Below are positions 1 to 9,242 of a stretch of DNA of 43,989 nucleotides, in pieces. This stretch comes from Flavihumibacter sp. CACIAM 22H1 (GTDB taxonomy: Bacteria > Bacteroidota > Bacteroidia > Chitinophagales > Chitinophagaceae). Numbering within the stretch: the first letter of the stretch is position 1; every line of letters begins with the position of its first letter. The stretch spans positions 1 through 43,989 of the forward strand of contig NZ_LUKG01000031.1 in assembly GCF_001601815.1 (NCBI RefSeq), written 5' to 3'. Under the pieces are notes generated by a model. That model searched no databases. It saw nothing but the letters and a program-made list of their open reading frames with translations, and was not told where the DNA came from. Both the position numbers and the translations under genes were made by a program.

Positions 1-254
1 CAATATTGTTGGTGAATTAACAAATAATAAAAAATTATATATATAAAAATAAGTCTAGATTTTTTAGAATCAAACAGCAGAATGGCGGGTAAAACATGTC
101 TTGTTTGAAGGAATTTGAATTTTATTAACAAAAAATCGGAATTTCGCCGGATTATTCTTTTAATAATCAAATAAAAACTTTAGAAAAACACAGTTATTTT
201 AGTTTAACATTCTCTTAACCGCCAATATATTTGGCAAAACTAACACACGTGAAT
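1..254. other. AT-rich intergenic leader upstream of susC
   Basis: No open frame of note lies on either strand here. The sequence is strongly AT-rich, with runs of A and T and a short TA-repeat stretch near 35-48. Apart from the -7 promoter box just before susC, I see no tRNA, recognisable riboswitch or clear terminator. The gene to the left lies outside the window. Confidence 0.6.
226..233 (+). promoter_or_regulatory. Bacteroidota -7 box (TATATTTG) for susC
   Basis: The sequence matches TAnnTTTG, the -7 element of the main Bacteroidota sigma factor, and lies 21 bases before the ATG at 255. It overlaps an in-frame TTG at 231, so that TTG would sit inside the promoter and is unlikely to be the start. 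No clear -33 TTG is visible at the usual spacing. Confidence 0.5.
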
Positions 255-3200
255 ATGGCTGCAACAAAAAACCTCTCCGGTTGGATCTGGAGTCTCCTGC
301 TCCTTTTCACTGCACTGACGGTGCAGGCGCAGAACCGGCAAATCTCAGGAAAAATTACGGATCGGACGGATGGTACTCCTTTGGTAGGTGCTACCATTAC
401 TGTAAAGGGTACTACTATCTCAACCTCTACCGAGGTAGATGGTACGTTCAGATTGTCAGTTCCTTCCACTGCCAAAACGCTTGTAATTACTTCCGTTGGA
501 TTTCAATCAACTGAAGTAGCTATAACTGATAATGTATCAGTTAGCTTAACTACAGGTAATGATGCCTTAAGCGAGGTAGTGGTAGTAGGTTACGGTTCTC
601 AGATACAACGGGAATTAACCGGAAATATTTCCAGGGTTAAGTCTAAAGATATTGAGAACCTTCCATTACCTAGTGTTGACCAGGCGCTGCAAGGTAAAGC
701 TGCCGGTGTTTATGTAAACGCGCAGTCTGGAAAACTTGGTCAGGCTGTAACTGTTCGGGTACGTGGTAATTCATCAATTAGTGCAAGTAGTCAGCCCCTG
801 TATGTACTGGATGGCGTTCCCATCACATCAGACGACCAGAGCTCCTATGGTGGTGCAATGAACCCCCTTATTGATCTTAACCCGAATGATATTGAATCAA
901 TGGAAGTGCTGAAAGATGCGGCAGCCGGAGCAATCTATGGTTCTCGTGCTGCTAACGGCGTAGTACTGATAACTACCAAAAGAGGGAAAACCGGAAGAAC
1001 TAATGTATCAGCAAATTTTCAAACGGGTGTTGCGGAAGCTACCCGTCGGGTAGAATTTTTAAATGCCCAGGAATATGCACGTATGTTTTTTCAATCCGCC
1101 GGTTATCGTGATAATATCGGTGGAATTGATCCGAATGATCCGGATAGCTGGACTTCCTACGCACGTAGTTTTCTGGATTACAACAGTTTTGGAGAATGGT
1201 CAGAAACTTCTACCGCAAACTATGACTGGCAGGATAAAGCATTTCGCAGAGGAAATTATAACCAGGCTGATTTTCAGATCAATGGAGGAACGGATAAAAC
1301 CAAATTTTTTGCATCTATGCAGTATTTGGATCAAATCGGAACCATTGTTGGAAATAACCTGAAAAGATTGGCAGGTAGATTAACGGTTGATCATACCGCT
1401 AACAGCTGGTTAAATGTTGGATTTACAAGTAGCTTATCCAGGACCACTACCCGTCGTTTGCCGGGTGATAATGCATTCTCCAATCCTGTACAGGCATCTG
1501 CATTACCGAATATTACGCCATTTACCGATCCTGAAACCGGATTATTAACTGGTACACCTCCAGGTGACGAATTCAGAACGCTTTATTTCAATCCATTTAT
1601 TTCTATTCAATACGCTAACTACGTTCAACAGAGTTACCGGAATTTCTCTAATGCATACGCACAGGCTAAAATTTTACCCGGATTAAATTTCCGTTCTGAA
1701 TTTGGTCTGGATTTACTTGCACAGCAAGAAGAAGGGTATTGGGGAAAAGAAAATAACAGAAATACTTCTGCGCCAAATGGTGTTGGAGAATACCGTTCTA
1801 CATTTGTATTTAATTACAACACCAATAACTACTTCTCTTACACCAAAGAGTTCGGTAAAAGTAATATCGAAGCCGTTCTGGGTATGCAGTTTCAAAAATC
1901 AAGAGCAAACTACAGTTTTGTAGAAGGCCGTGATTTTCCCTCCAATGCTTATCAGAAAATAGCTAGTGCTGCTACTAAATCAGATGGTAGTTCCTCTCAA
2001 ACAGAATTTTCATTCCTCTCTTATTTTGGAAGGGTGAATTATAAGTTTGATGATAAGTACCTGTTATCCTTAAGCTTAAGAAGAGATGCTTCTTCAAGAT
2101 TTGGTACAAATTCCAGAAATGGTTATTTCCCGGCAGCATCTGTTGGCTGGATCATCTCTGAAGAAAACTTTTTGTCAAAAAGTGATCTGCTTTCTTTCCT
2201 CAAGCTCAGAGCGAGTTATGGAATTGTGGGTAACGCAGAAATTGGCAATTTCCCTCAGTTAGGCTTGTATATTGGAGATGCTGGATATGCGGGTTCTGCC
2301 GGTCAGCGTCCATCGCAAATTGCTAACCCTGACCTGAAATGGGAAACAACCAAACAATTCGATATTGGACTTGATTTCGGATTATTTAATAACCGAATTA
2401 GTGGTGAGTTGGATTACTACGTTAAAAATACATCCGGACTGTTGTTGAACGTGAACGTTCCAGCAACCAGTGGTTTCCTGTCTCAGGTGCAGAATGTTGG
2501 TAAACTGGAAAACAAAGGAGTTGAACTCGTATTAAATACACAGAACTTAACGGGCGCATTTAAGTGGTCTACAAATATTAACCTTGCCCGAAACAAGGGT
2601 AAAGTTATCAACCTTAACGGACAAGTTATTGAAGGTGGTGTGGGAAGCATGAACCGTGTTATGGAAGGCCAGCCTGTTGGTGTTTTCTATACCGTGGAGT
2701 ACGCAGGTGTTGATCCTCAAAATGGAGATGCCTTATTCTACCGCAATACCAATAACAATGGCCAGGTAGATAAAACAACAGTTAATGCATCGGGATATAA
2801 TTCTGCTCAAAGAATTGTAACAGGAGATCCTAACCCTGATTGGGTTTTTGGATTTACCAATAACTTTTCTTACAAAGGCTTTGACCTGTCTGTTTTCTTT
2901 AACGGAGTAACAGGTAACCAGATCAATATCTATGGTATGGGTCGTTACTCTTCTGCAAACTTCCGTTTCGAAGATAACCAGACACGTGATCAGTTGGATG
3001 CCTGGACTACCCCCGGACAAATAACTAAAATACCTCAAGCTCGTTTATACCAGAATAATGGTGCACAAATAAGCAGCCGTTATATTGTAAACGGAGACTT
3101 TATGCGGTTAAGAAACTTAACCCTTGGCTACAATCTTCCTTCTTCTGTTGTAAGCAGGTTAAAACTTAATAAACTGCGCGTTTATGTAAGTGGTCAGAAC

Positions 3201-3341
3201 CTCTGGACAATAACCAAATATCCATATTGGGATCCTGAAGTTAATGCTGATGACTTCGATTCCAATATTGCAAAAGGGAATGATTTTTACACAGCTCCTC
3301 AGCCGAGAACTCTTTTGTTTGGAATTAATGTTGGTTTGTAA
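255..3341 (+). CDS. SusC/RagA-family TonB-linked outer membrane transporter
   Basis: A TonB-dependent outer-membrane barrel of the SusC/RagA type, which imports oligosaccharides, peptides or other large nutrients with its SusD lid. Read from ATG 255 it has 1028 residues, normal for the family. It has a signal peptide (about 1-26, ending VQAQ), a carboxypeptidase-regulatory-like beta domain (about 28-102, with GKITD and PLVGATITVKG), a TonB-box-like stretch LSEVVVVGYG (105-114), a plug domain (about 115-230, with VRVRGNSSIS and PLYVLDGVPI) and a long barrel with the family pattern near the end (MRLRNLTLGYNLP). I prefer ATG 255 to TTG 231 because a promoter box covers 231. The SusD gene follows after 30 bases. 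No glycosidase, peptidase, sensor or anti-sigma gene is adjacent on the right, so the substrate cannot be inferred. Confidence 0.95.
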   Translation: MAATKNLSGWIWSLLLLFTALTVQAQNRQISGKITDRTDGTPLVGATITVKGTTISTSTEVDGTFRLSVPSTAKTLVITSVGFQSTEVAITDNVSVSLTTGNDALSEVVVVGYGSQIQRELTGNISRVKSKDIENLPLPSVDQALQGKAAGVYVNAQSGKLGQAVTVRVRGNSSISASSQPLYVLDGVPITSDDQSSYGGAMNPLIDLNPNDIESMEVLKDAAAGAIYGSRAANGVVLITTKRGKTGRTNVSANFQTGVAEATRRVEFLNAQEYARMFFQSAGYRDNIGGIDPNDPDSWTSYARSFLDYNSFGEWSETSTANYDWQDKAFRRGNYNQADFQINGGTDKTKFFASMQYLDQIGTIVGNNLKRLAGRLTVDHTANSWLNVGFTSSLSRTTTRRLPGDNAFSNPVQASALPNITPFTDPETGLLTGTPPGDEFRTLYFNPFISIQYANYVQQSYRNFSNAYAQAKILPGLNFRSEFGLDLLAQQEEGYWGKENNRNTSAPNGVGEYRSTFVFNYNTNNYFSYTKEFGKSNIEAVLGMQFQKSRANYSFVEGRDFPSNAYQKIASAATKSDGSSSQTEFSFLSYFGRVNYKFDDKYLLSLSLRRDASSRFGTNSRNGYFPAASVGWIISEENFLSKSDLLSFLKLRASYGIVGNAEIGNFPQLGLYIGDAGYAGSAGQRPSQIANPDLKWETTKQFDIGLDFGLFNNRISGELDYYVKNTSGLLLNVNVPATSGFLSQVQNVGKLENKGVELVLNTQNLTGAFKWSTNINLARNKGKVINLNGQVIEGGVGSMNRVMEGQPVGVFYTVEYAGVDPQNGDALFYRNTNNNGQVDKTTVNASGYNSAQRIVTGDPNPDWVFGFTNNFSYKGFDLSVFFNGVTGNQINIYGMGRYSSANFRFEDNQTRDQLDAWTTPGQITKIPQARLYQNNGAQISSRYIVNGDFMRLRNLTLGYNLPSSVVSRLKLNKLRVYVSGQNLWTITKYPYWDPEVNADDFDSNIAKGNDFYTAPQPRTLLFGINVGL

Positions 3342-3371
3342 TTGTTAGTTGAAGTTTTAAATCTTAATTAG

Positions 3372-4742
3372 ATGATTATGAGAAGAATCCTTTCAATATG
3401 TCTTGCAGTGGTTTTCCTGACCGCCTGTGAGAAAAAGCTGGACCTGAGTCCAACGCAAAGCATCTCCCAGGAAAACGCACTCCTGACAGAAAATGATGTG
3501 AAAGTAACCCTGATTGGAGCCTATGATGGTTTGCAATCGGTAACCTTATACGGAGGTGATATTCAGGTAATGAATGAATTGCTGGGTAACACCGATAATA
3601 TTCTGTTTACCGGAACTTTCGCCGGTTTAGCTGATATTCATGCACTGGAAATTACCGTTCAAAATACGTTTGCACGCGATACCTGGCAGGCTGCTTACAA
3701 TACGATAAATCGTATCAACAATGTATTGACAGCACTTGACAAAGTAACTTCTTCAGAAGATGAGCGCAACAGAATTGAAGGAGAAGCGCTGTTTATACGG
3801 AGCGCTCTCTATTTTGAACTGGTAAAACTGTATGCAAAAACATGGGGTGATGGTGATAATAATACCAATCCGGGTGTTCCCCTGGTGTTGACACCAACAA
3901 CAGGAATTACGGAAGAAAACTATGTTTCACGAAACAGTGTTGCTGAGGTTTACACAAAAATTATCACGGACCTGACTCGTGCAGAAACATTATTGCCTGC
4001 TAGCAATACTATTTTTGCCAGCAAAGGAGCTGCCGCTGCAATGTTATCAAGAATTGCATTGATGCAGGGTGAATATGCTGCTGCAAGAGACGCTGCCAAC
4101 AGGGTTATCACAAGCGGAGAGTATCAACTGGAAACTAATTTCAGAAACCTCTGGTATCTCTACATGAACAATGGTGGAGCAAATCCTGCGGAATATATTT
4201 TTTCCATGACAGTTACACAGCAGGATGGGGCCAACAGTCTGAATACTTATTTTGGAATTAGTACCGGTTTAGCAGGTACCGGCGGCCGCGGAGACAGTAA
4301 AATTTTAAGCGCACACATTAACAAGTATGAGGAAAATGATGTACGTGGTGAATTCTTTGTGCAGGTGGGTGCAAACTTCTATACACAAAAACATCTCGAC
4401 ATCTTTGGGAACGTTCCGGTTGTTCGGCTTGCCGAAATGTACCTGACACGCGCCGAAGCTAACCTTCGTCTGAACACTACCGTTGGTGCTACACCACTGG
4501 ATGATGTAAATGAAATTCGTGAGCGTGCAGGACTTGAGCCACTTGCAGCGGCTACACTCCAAAACATTCTTAATGAGCGTTTTCTGGAGCTTGCATTTGA
4601 AGGTCAAGGCCTATCTGATGCGAAAAGAACCCGTAGTAACTGGTCTGGAAGACCCTGGAATTCAGAATTGCTGATTCTGCCTATTCCCCAGCGAGAAATG
4701 GATGTGAATAAAAACCTGGTACAAAACGAAGCATACGATTAA
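3372..4742 (+). CDS. SusD/RagB-family nutrient-binding outer membrane lipoprotein
   Basis: Surface lipoprotein that closes over the SusC barrel and captures the substrate. It has a lipoprotein signal with lipobox LTAC (cysteine at residue 19 from ATG 3372, or 17 from the alternative ATG 3378), then the SusD N-terminal motif around LDLSPTQSISQENAL, the TPR-like region (EGEALFIRSALYFELVKLYA) and the C-terminal RagB/SusD part (RLAEMYLTRAEANLR, NERFLELAFEGQ). At 456 residues it is near the short end of the family. It lies 30 bases after susC and is followed by a strong terminator, so the two form a complete pair transcribed together. Confidence 0.95.
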   Translation: MIMRRILSICLAVVFLTACEKKLDLSPTQSISQENALLTENDVKVTLIGAYDGLQSVTLYGGDIQVMNELLGNTDNILFTGTFAGLADIHALEITVQNTFARDTWQAAYNTINRINNVLTALDKVTSSEDERNRIEGEALFIRSALYFELVKLYAKTWGDGDNNTNPGVPLVLTPTTGITEENYVSRNSVAEVYTKIITDLTRAETLLPASNTIFASKGAAAAMLSRIALMQGEYAAARDAANRVITSGEYQLETNFRNLWYLYMNNGGANPAEYIFSMTVTQQDGANSLNTYFGISTGLAGTGGRGDSKILSAHINKYEENDVRGEFFVQVGANFYTQKHLDIFGNVPVVRLAEMYLTRAEANLRLNTTVGATPLDDVNEIRERAGLEPLAAATLQNILNERFLELAFEGQGLSDAKRTRSNWSGRPWNSELLILPIPQREMDVNKNLVQNEAYD

Positions 4743-4756
4743 TACAGGTGATCTCT

Positions 4757-4797
4757 TTATAAAAAAAGCCGGCTTTTCAAAAGCCGGCTTTTTTTAT
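4757..4797. terminator. Bidirectional intrinsic terminator between susD and rng
   Basis: A near-perfect hairpin: AAAAGCCGGC-type arms around a very short loop, flanked by seven A on one side and seven T on the other. It can therefore stop transcription from both converging genes, susD on plus and rng on minus. Confidence 0.9.
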
Positions 4798-4807
4798 AAA
4801 GAGTTTT

Positions 4808-6355
4808 CTACAGTTTAATCTCCTCTTCGTGTGCATCAAAAAAATGAAACTCAGTGAGATGATAGTTGGTGTTGGCCTGTAGTTTGATATTTTGTTTGAA
4901 ATGACGTTTCCACTTCCAGAATTTACTGAATATCCAACCCTTGGTAAGATAGGCATGCATAATCGGGTGTACCGCAAGGGTAAGATTACTGTGTTTATGT
5001 GTAATCAGGTAGTTCAGGTTCTTTTCAATCTCATCTTCCAACACCAGGGACGAAGAAATTTTTCCTGTGCCATTACAACTTGGGCAAACCTCCATGGTAT
5101 TGATGTTCAGTTCCGGCTTCATACGCTGCCGGGTAATCTGCATCAATCCGAATTTTGAAATGGGAAGAACAGCATGTTTGGCCCGGTCGGGTTTCATCAT
5201 GCTTTCCATGGCATCCATCAGCTTCTTTTTATTCTCTGGTAACTTCATATCAATGAAGTCTACCACAATTATTCCTCCCAGATCACGCAACCTCAACTGA
5301 CGGGCAATTTCCTCTGCCGCTTCCATATTGGTTTCCAGCGCATTCTGCTCCTGATTGTTGCTGACACTTTTATACCCACTGTTTACATCAATTACATGCA
5401 GTGCTTCAGTATGTTCAATGATCAGGTAAGCCCCACTTGGCAGATTTACTGTTTTACCAAAAGCCGCTTTTACCTGTTTGGTAACCCCGTATTGATCAAA
5501 TATCGGCGCTCCATTATGATAAAAAGATACAATATCGGCCTTGTCCGGGGCAATTCGCTGTATATAGGTTTTGGTATCGTTGTAAAGATTCCGGTCATTT
5601 ACCACTATCCGGTTGAAATCTTCATTGAGCAGATCCCGCAACATACTGGTTGTTTTGGTTTGCTCACTCAGAATTTTTGCCGGGGCAACCGCATTTCTGA
5701 GGTTCTGCTGTATGGTTTTCCAGGTTTCTACCAGCGCCAGTAAATCTTCATGTAATTCTGCCGTATTCTTGCCTTCTGCTGCAGTACGTACAATTACCCC
5801 GAAATTCTTAGGTTTAATAGCTTCTATGATCTTCTGCAGGCGCTTGCGCTCATCAGCAGAATGAATCTTACGGGAAACCGCTACCACATCATTAAAAGGG
5901 GTAATCACTACAAATCTGCCCGGTAGAGAAATCTCACAACTTAAACGCGGACCTTTGGCAGCTATAGGCTCTTTCAGGATCTGCACCAGTACATTGGGCT
6001 TTCCGCCCAATACTTCGTTGATTTTACCGGTTTTTACGATTTCAGCCTCCACTTCGAATTTTCCGAAGTCAAAACTGCCATTGGTGTCTGCAATGGATTG
6101 CTGGGTAAATTTGAGGAGGGATTTGGCGTAGGGACTAAGATCCGTATAATGCAAAAACGCATCCTTTTCGAATCCTACATCCACAAATGCAGCATTCAAA
6201 CCAGGTATGAGTTTCCGTACCTTTCCTAAATATAAATCCCCGACCGCAAAACTGGCATCTGCTTTTTCATTGTGCAGTTCTACCAGTTTTTTGTCTTCCA
6301 GGAGAGCTATCTCTACACCCTGTGGTGCCGAGTTGATAATTAATTCCTTGTTCAA
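4808..6355 (-). CDS. rng: Ribonuclease E/G family protein (ribonuclease G)
   Basis: Endoribonuclease of the RNase E/G family, which processes rRNA and degrades mRNA. It has 515 residues, the short RNase G form without the RNase E scaffold tail. Visible parts are an S1-like RNA-binding domain (about 38-130, with VGDLYLGKVRKLIPGLNAAFVDVG split by a low-complexity insertion), the catalytic aspartates D323 (VIDVNSG) and D366 (IVVDFIDM), and the zinc-link cysteines C424 and C427 (CPSC) that join subunits. The start is TTG: an in-frame stop lies just upstream and no ATG is available. It is convergent with susD and downstream of the HU/TPR/AURKAIP1 genes, an arrangement common in this phylum. Confidence 0.95.
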   Translation of the reverse strand: MNKELIINSAPQGVEIALLEDKKLVELHNEKADASFAVGDLYLGKVRKLIPGLNAAFVDVGFEKDAFLHYTDLSPYAKSLLKFTQQSIADTNGSFDFGKFEVEAEIVKTGKINEVLGGKPNVLVQILKEPIAAKGPRLSCEISLPGRFVVITPFNDVVAVSRKIHSADERKRLQKIIEAIKPKNFGVIVRTAAEGKNTAELHEDLLALVETWKTIQQNLRNAVAPAKILSEQTKTTSMLRDLLNEDFNRIVVNDRNLYNDTKTYIQRIAPDKADIVSFYHNGAPIFDQYGVTKQVKAAFGKTVNLPSGAYLIIEHTEALHVIDVNSGYKSVSNNQEQNALETNMEAAEEIARQLRLRDLGGIIVVDFIDMKLPENKKKLMDAMESMMKPDRAKHAVLPISKFGLMQITRQRMKPELNINTMEVCPSCNGTGKISSSLVLEDEIEKNLNYLITHKHSNLTLAVHPIMHAYLTKGWIFSKFWKWKRHFKQNIKLQANTNYHLTEFHFFDAHEEEIKL

Positions 6356-6481
6356 GCGAGTAATCTTTTAACATCAGTCCAATCTCACCAAAAGGAACTC
6401 AGCCGTGTTTGATAGGAACGATGGTTGTTGAGAATTTGCAATAATCACTTACAACCACGTAAAACGAACAGCTGAAAGGGA

Positions 6482-6517
6482 ATAAAGCCGGAATAAGTTA
6501 GTTCATTCCGGCTTTAT
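6482..6517 (-). terminator. Hairpin terminator after the AURKAIP1/COX24-type gene
   Basis: Inverted repeat TAAAGCCGGAAT / ATTCCGGCTTTA with a 10-base loop, just downstream of the 30-residue gene on the minus strand and upstream of rng. The T run after the stem is short, so it may be only partly efficient or may act as an mRNA 3-prime stabiliser. Confidence 0.65.
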
Positions 6518-6540
6518 ATAAAGGCGTTGAAAGAAGGAAA

Positions 6541-6633
6541 TTATTTCTTCTTCTTATGACGATTCTTTCTCAATCTTTTTTTCCGTTTGTGCGTCGCAAT
6601 CTTATGACGCTTTCTTTTTTTACCACAAGGCAT
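6541..6633 (-). CDS. AURKAIP1/COX24 domain-containing small ribosomal protein
   Basis: A 30-residue, extremely basic peptide starting MPCGKKRKRHKIATHKRKKR and ending in four lysines. It matches the AURKAIP1/COX24 family, the bacterial relatives of mitochondrial ribosomal protein mS38, so a structural role in the small ribosomal subunit is the likely function. The first ATG gives the family's usual start (MPxGKKRKRHK), and a terminator hairpin follows directly. It sits between the TPR gene and rng on the same strand. Its size makes it easy to miss. The family match comes from the highly characteristic sequence; the ribosomal role is inferred from the family. Confidence 0.85.
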   Translation of the reverse strand: MPCGKKRKRHKIATHKRKKRLRKNRHKKKK

Positions 6634-6666
6634 CTTCAGTACTATTTACAATGTTAACAATTCAAA

Positions 6667-7515
6667 CTATTTCAGTTGCTTAATGCGCTTTTCCAGTTCT
6701 GCTTTTAAAGCCGGATTCTGAATATGCTCGGCAGCACGCTCATACCAATTGCTGGCTTTCGCTTTATCTCCTTTCCGCTCATACCCTTCGGCCAGCATCA
6801 GCAATACTTCCAGATCATGTGGTTCAGCCTCGGCTACCTTCTCCAGGCGTTCTACCGCTTTGTCGTACTGACCGGAAACAATACCTCCGATGCCCAACAT
6901 TTTCTGCGCATACAAATTGGTTGAATCTTTTCTGCTCACTTCCAGGATCTTCTGAATTCCCTGCATTACAGCCTGCGGATTTTCAGCGGAAGCCCCAAAT
7001 ATATAAGTACTTCCTAACCCTACCTGCAGCGAATCACTGCCCGGATTCAACACAATTGCCTTTTCAAATAACTCCTTCGACTCACTGGCCAGCCAGGTTT
7101 TTAAACCCGGTTGATCTACTCCGCGTAGATTATCCAGTAAGATTCGGGCTGCAAATGTGAGACTTTTTTCAGAATTTTCCAACTTGGCAGCTTCTGCCGT
7201 ATAATATGCGAAAGGAATAAACGCCCTGGCAGTGTCACTCCAGAAGCTGGCCAGCTGCCTGTAATTCTTGATTTTTTGCTCCTTTACATCGCCCCGTACA
7301 ACAGCTTCCGAGAGCCCGTTTACATAAGCTTGCTGACTTTCTGTTAAATTGGCCGTTGCGCCTTTTATAACTGTTTGAATATCAAACTTTTCGACTGGTA
7401 CAGACGCGGTTGCACCCGTACCTGCTTTTACCGGCGGTTTCATATTGCCAAACAGGAGCAGTACCACTAGTAGTACCACACCACCTCCCACTACAATTAT
7501 TTGCTGCTTTTTCAA
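6667..7515 (-). CDS. Membrane-anchored tetratricopeptide repeat protein
   Basis: A 282-residue protein with one N-terminal membrane segment (about 5-23, IIVVGGGVVLLVVLLLFG) and a soluble remainder of TPR helices: NPGSDSLQVGLGSTYIFG, then AQKMLGIGGIVSGQYDKAVE, and EVLLMLAEGYERKGDKAKAS. It is probably anchored in the inner membrane facing the periplasm, as a protein-protein interaction scaffold. The start is TTG: no ATG occurs before the membrane segment. It lies 23 bases downstream of the HU gene and is likely transcribed with it. Its specific role is unknown; the pairing with HU recurs in related genomes as far as I recall. Confidence 0.8.
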   Translation of the reverse strand: MKKQQIIVVGGGVVLLVVLLLFGNMKPPVKAGTGATASVPVEKFDIQTVIKGATANLTESQQAYVNGLSEAVVRGDVKEQKIKNYRQLASFWSDTARAFIPFAYYTAEAAKLENSEKSLTFAARILLDNLRGVDQPGLKTWLASESKELFEKAIVLNPGSDSLQVGLGSTYIFGASAENPQAVMQGIQKILEVSRKDSTNLYAQKMLGIGGIVSGQYDKAVERLEKVAEAEPHDLEVLLMLAEGYERKGDKAKASNWYERAAEHIQNPALKAELEKRIKQLK

Positions 7516-7538
7516 ATCAAGTAATTAAGGCAGCAAAA

Positions 7539-7859
7539 TTACATCTCTTCGTCGGGGTTTGGTTGCCCTTCCTTAACAGTTTTAAGTTTTTTAACCTCCT
7601 GCACAAACTCTTTGGCAGGTTTGAAGGCGGGAATAAAATGTTCGGGTATTTCCACCGCAACATTCTTTTTAATGTTACGCCCGATTTTAGCAGCTCTTTT
7701 CTTGGTAATAAAGCTGCCAAACCCGCGGATATAAATGTTCTCTCCCTGCGATAACACATCCTTCACCTCTTTGAACATTGCTTCCAGGGTTACCAGCACA
7801 TCCACCTTGGGGATGCCGGTTTTTTCTGCAATTTGATTGATGAGGTCGGCCTTTCTCAT
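7539..7859 (-). CDS. HU/IHF-family DNA-binding protein
   Basis: Histone-like DNA-bending protein of 106 residues, which compacts the nucleoid and supports replication, recombination and transcription. It shows the HU fold: N-terminal helices (MRKADLINQIAEKTGIPK), then GENIYIRGFGSF, and the beta-arm region (RNIKKNVAVEIPEHFIPAFKPAKEF). A short C-terminal tail (about 90-106) goes beyond the usual 90-residue length. It is divergent from mutY, with the shared promoter region at 7860-8026, and upstream of the TPR gene. Confidence 0.95.
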   Translation of the reverse strand: MRKADLINQIAEKTGIPKVDVLVTLEAMFKEVKDVLSQGENIYIRGFGSFITKKRAAKIGRNIKKNVAVEIPEHFIPAFKPAKEFVQEVKKLKTVKEGQPNPDEEM

Positions 7860-8026
7860 AATTACACCTGTTTTGAATCTTTTGTCAAGTGGCGGAATGC
7901 TGGCCAGTTAACCCGGATTCCACAACAATGCGGTTTTGTTTTGTTAATATAAAATAAACTTCTAATCCGTGCAACTCTTATGCAATTTATTGATTTTGAA
8001 TTAAATTGAAATATTTTTCCAACATT

Positions 8027-9085
8027 GTGAAGAACCTGCCTGAGTTTACCAAAAACCTGCTGGACTGGAACCAGCAATTTAATACCCGCCAGATGCCCTG
8101 GAAAGGGGAAACAGATCCTTATAAAATCTGGCTGAGCGAAATAATTTTGCAGCAAACCCGCGTGGAACAAGGACTTGCATATTATGAAAAATTCATAAAT
8201 CGCTTTCCAACCGTGCGAGATTTAGCCCTCGCGGAAGACAGCGAAGTATTCAAATACTGGGAGGGACTTGGTTATTATAGCCGGTGCAGGAACCTGTTGG
8301 CTACCGCCCGATGGGTTGCTTTCGAAAATAAAGGCCAATTTCCGTCCTCTTACCAGGGCCTGTTGCAGCTCAAAGGGGTAGGGCCTTACACCGCTGCTGC
8401 CATCGCCTCCTTTGCCTTTGGTGAGCACAAAGCCGTGCTGGATGGGAATGTTTTCAGGGTGCTTGCCCGCTATTTCGGCATAACTACACCCATTGATAGT
8501 GCCGCCGGAAAAAAATTATATGCCTTGCTTGCTGATTCTTTACTGCCCGACCAAGGTACTGGTGCCTATAACCAGGCTATCATGGATTTTGGTGCGGTAA
8601 TCTGTAAGCCCCAATTACCGCTCTGCAGTTCCTGTATTCAAAAAGCTGATTGTGAGGCATTAAGGCTGGGCGTGGTGACAGAGCTGCCCATTAAAGAAAA
8701 ATCCATTCAACGCCGTACCCGCTATTTTTACTATTTCCTGCTCAACTGGAAAGGAGCATTTTATGTCCGGCAGCGGCAGGGCAATGATATCTGGCAGGAC
8801 CTGCATGAATGGGTGCTGGTCGAAAGCCCGGCGCAGCTCAATGATGACCCCCAAACCTATGTTAAACTGCTTAAAAACGCAGTAGGACCGGTGAAACTGA
8901 AAAAAATACAGCTTTCCGGGGAAGTAAAACAGCAGCTTTCTCACCAAACTATTACCGGGCGTTTTATTACGGCTGACCTTACCGCCCCGCTGTCACCGGC
9001 TACGGGTTATCAATTGCGCTCGCCCCAGGAATTGTCCAAACTTGCCTTCCCCCGCTTTATTACGGCCTTCTCACCCAAACTATAA
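8027..9085 (+). CDS. mutY: A/G-specific adenine DNA glycosylase
   Basis: Removes adenine mispaired with 8-oxoguanine in base-excision repair. Numbered from GTG 8027 (352 residues): E38 in WLSEIILQQTRV is the catalytic glutamate, the helix-hairpin-helix is LKGVGPYTAAAIASFAF (115-131), D139 in VLDGNVFRV is the catalytic aspartate, and the iron-sulfur cluster cysteines are C193, C200, C203 and C209 (spacing 6, 2, 5). The C-terminal part (about 225-340) corresponds to the NUDIX-like domain that recognises 8-oxoguanine. There is no ATG at the N-terminus: the start is GTG 8027 or TTG 8006. Next on the strand come ssb, gldE and gldD, a classic Bacteroidota order. Confidence 0.95.
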   Translation: MKNLPEFTKNLLDWNQQFNTRQMPWKGETDPYKIWLSEIILQQTRVEQGLAYYEKFINRFPTVRDLALAEDSEVFKYWEGLGYYSRCRNLLATARWVAFENKGQFPSSYQGLLQLKGVGPYTAAAIASFAFGEHKAVLDGNVFRVLARYFGITTPIDSAAGKKLYALLADSLLPDQGTGAYNQAIMDFGAVICKPQLPLCSSCIQKADCEALRLGVVTELPIKEKSIQRRTRYFYYFLLNWKGAFYVRQRQGNDIWQDLHEWVLVESPAQLNDDPQTYVKLLKNAVGPVKLKKIQLSGEVKQQLSHQTITGRFITADLTAPLSPATGYQLRSPQELSKLAFPRFITAFSPKL

Positions 9086-9242
9086 GCTCTTCAGCGGTTG
9101 GTTAGCACCGGTTGGGGTATACCCGCCCGGCGAAGGTTAAAACTGCTTTAATATAGCTGAAAAGCGGGTTTTCCAATGAAAAAAAATTAATTTTAAAGAG
9201 TCCGAACAGGTAGCAGACGATTATAAACTCAAATGGAACAAT

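Noticed and set aside
231-254. TTG start for the SusC protein eight codons upstream of ATG 255
   Set aside because: The TTG lies inside a TATATTTG promoter box, and the ATG gives a normal signal peptide.
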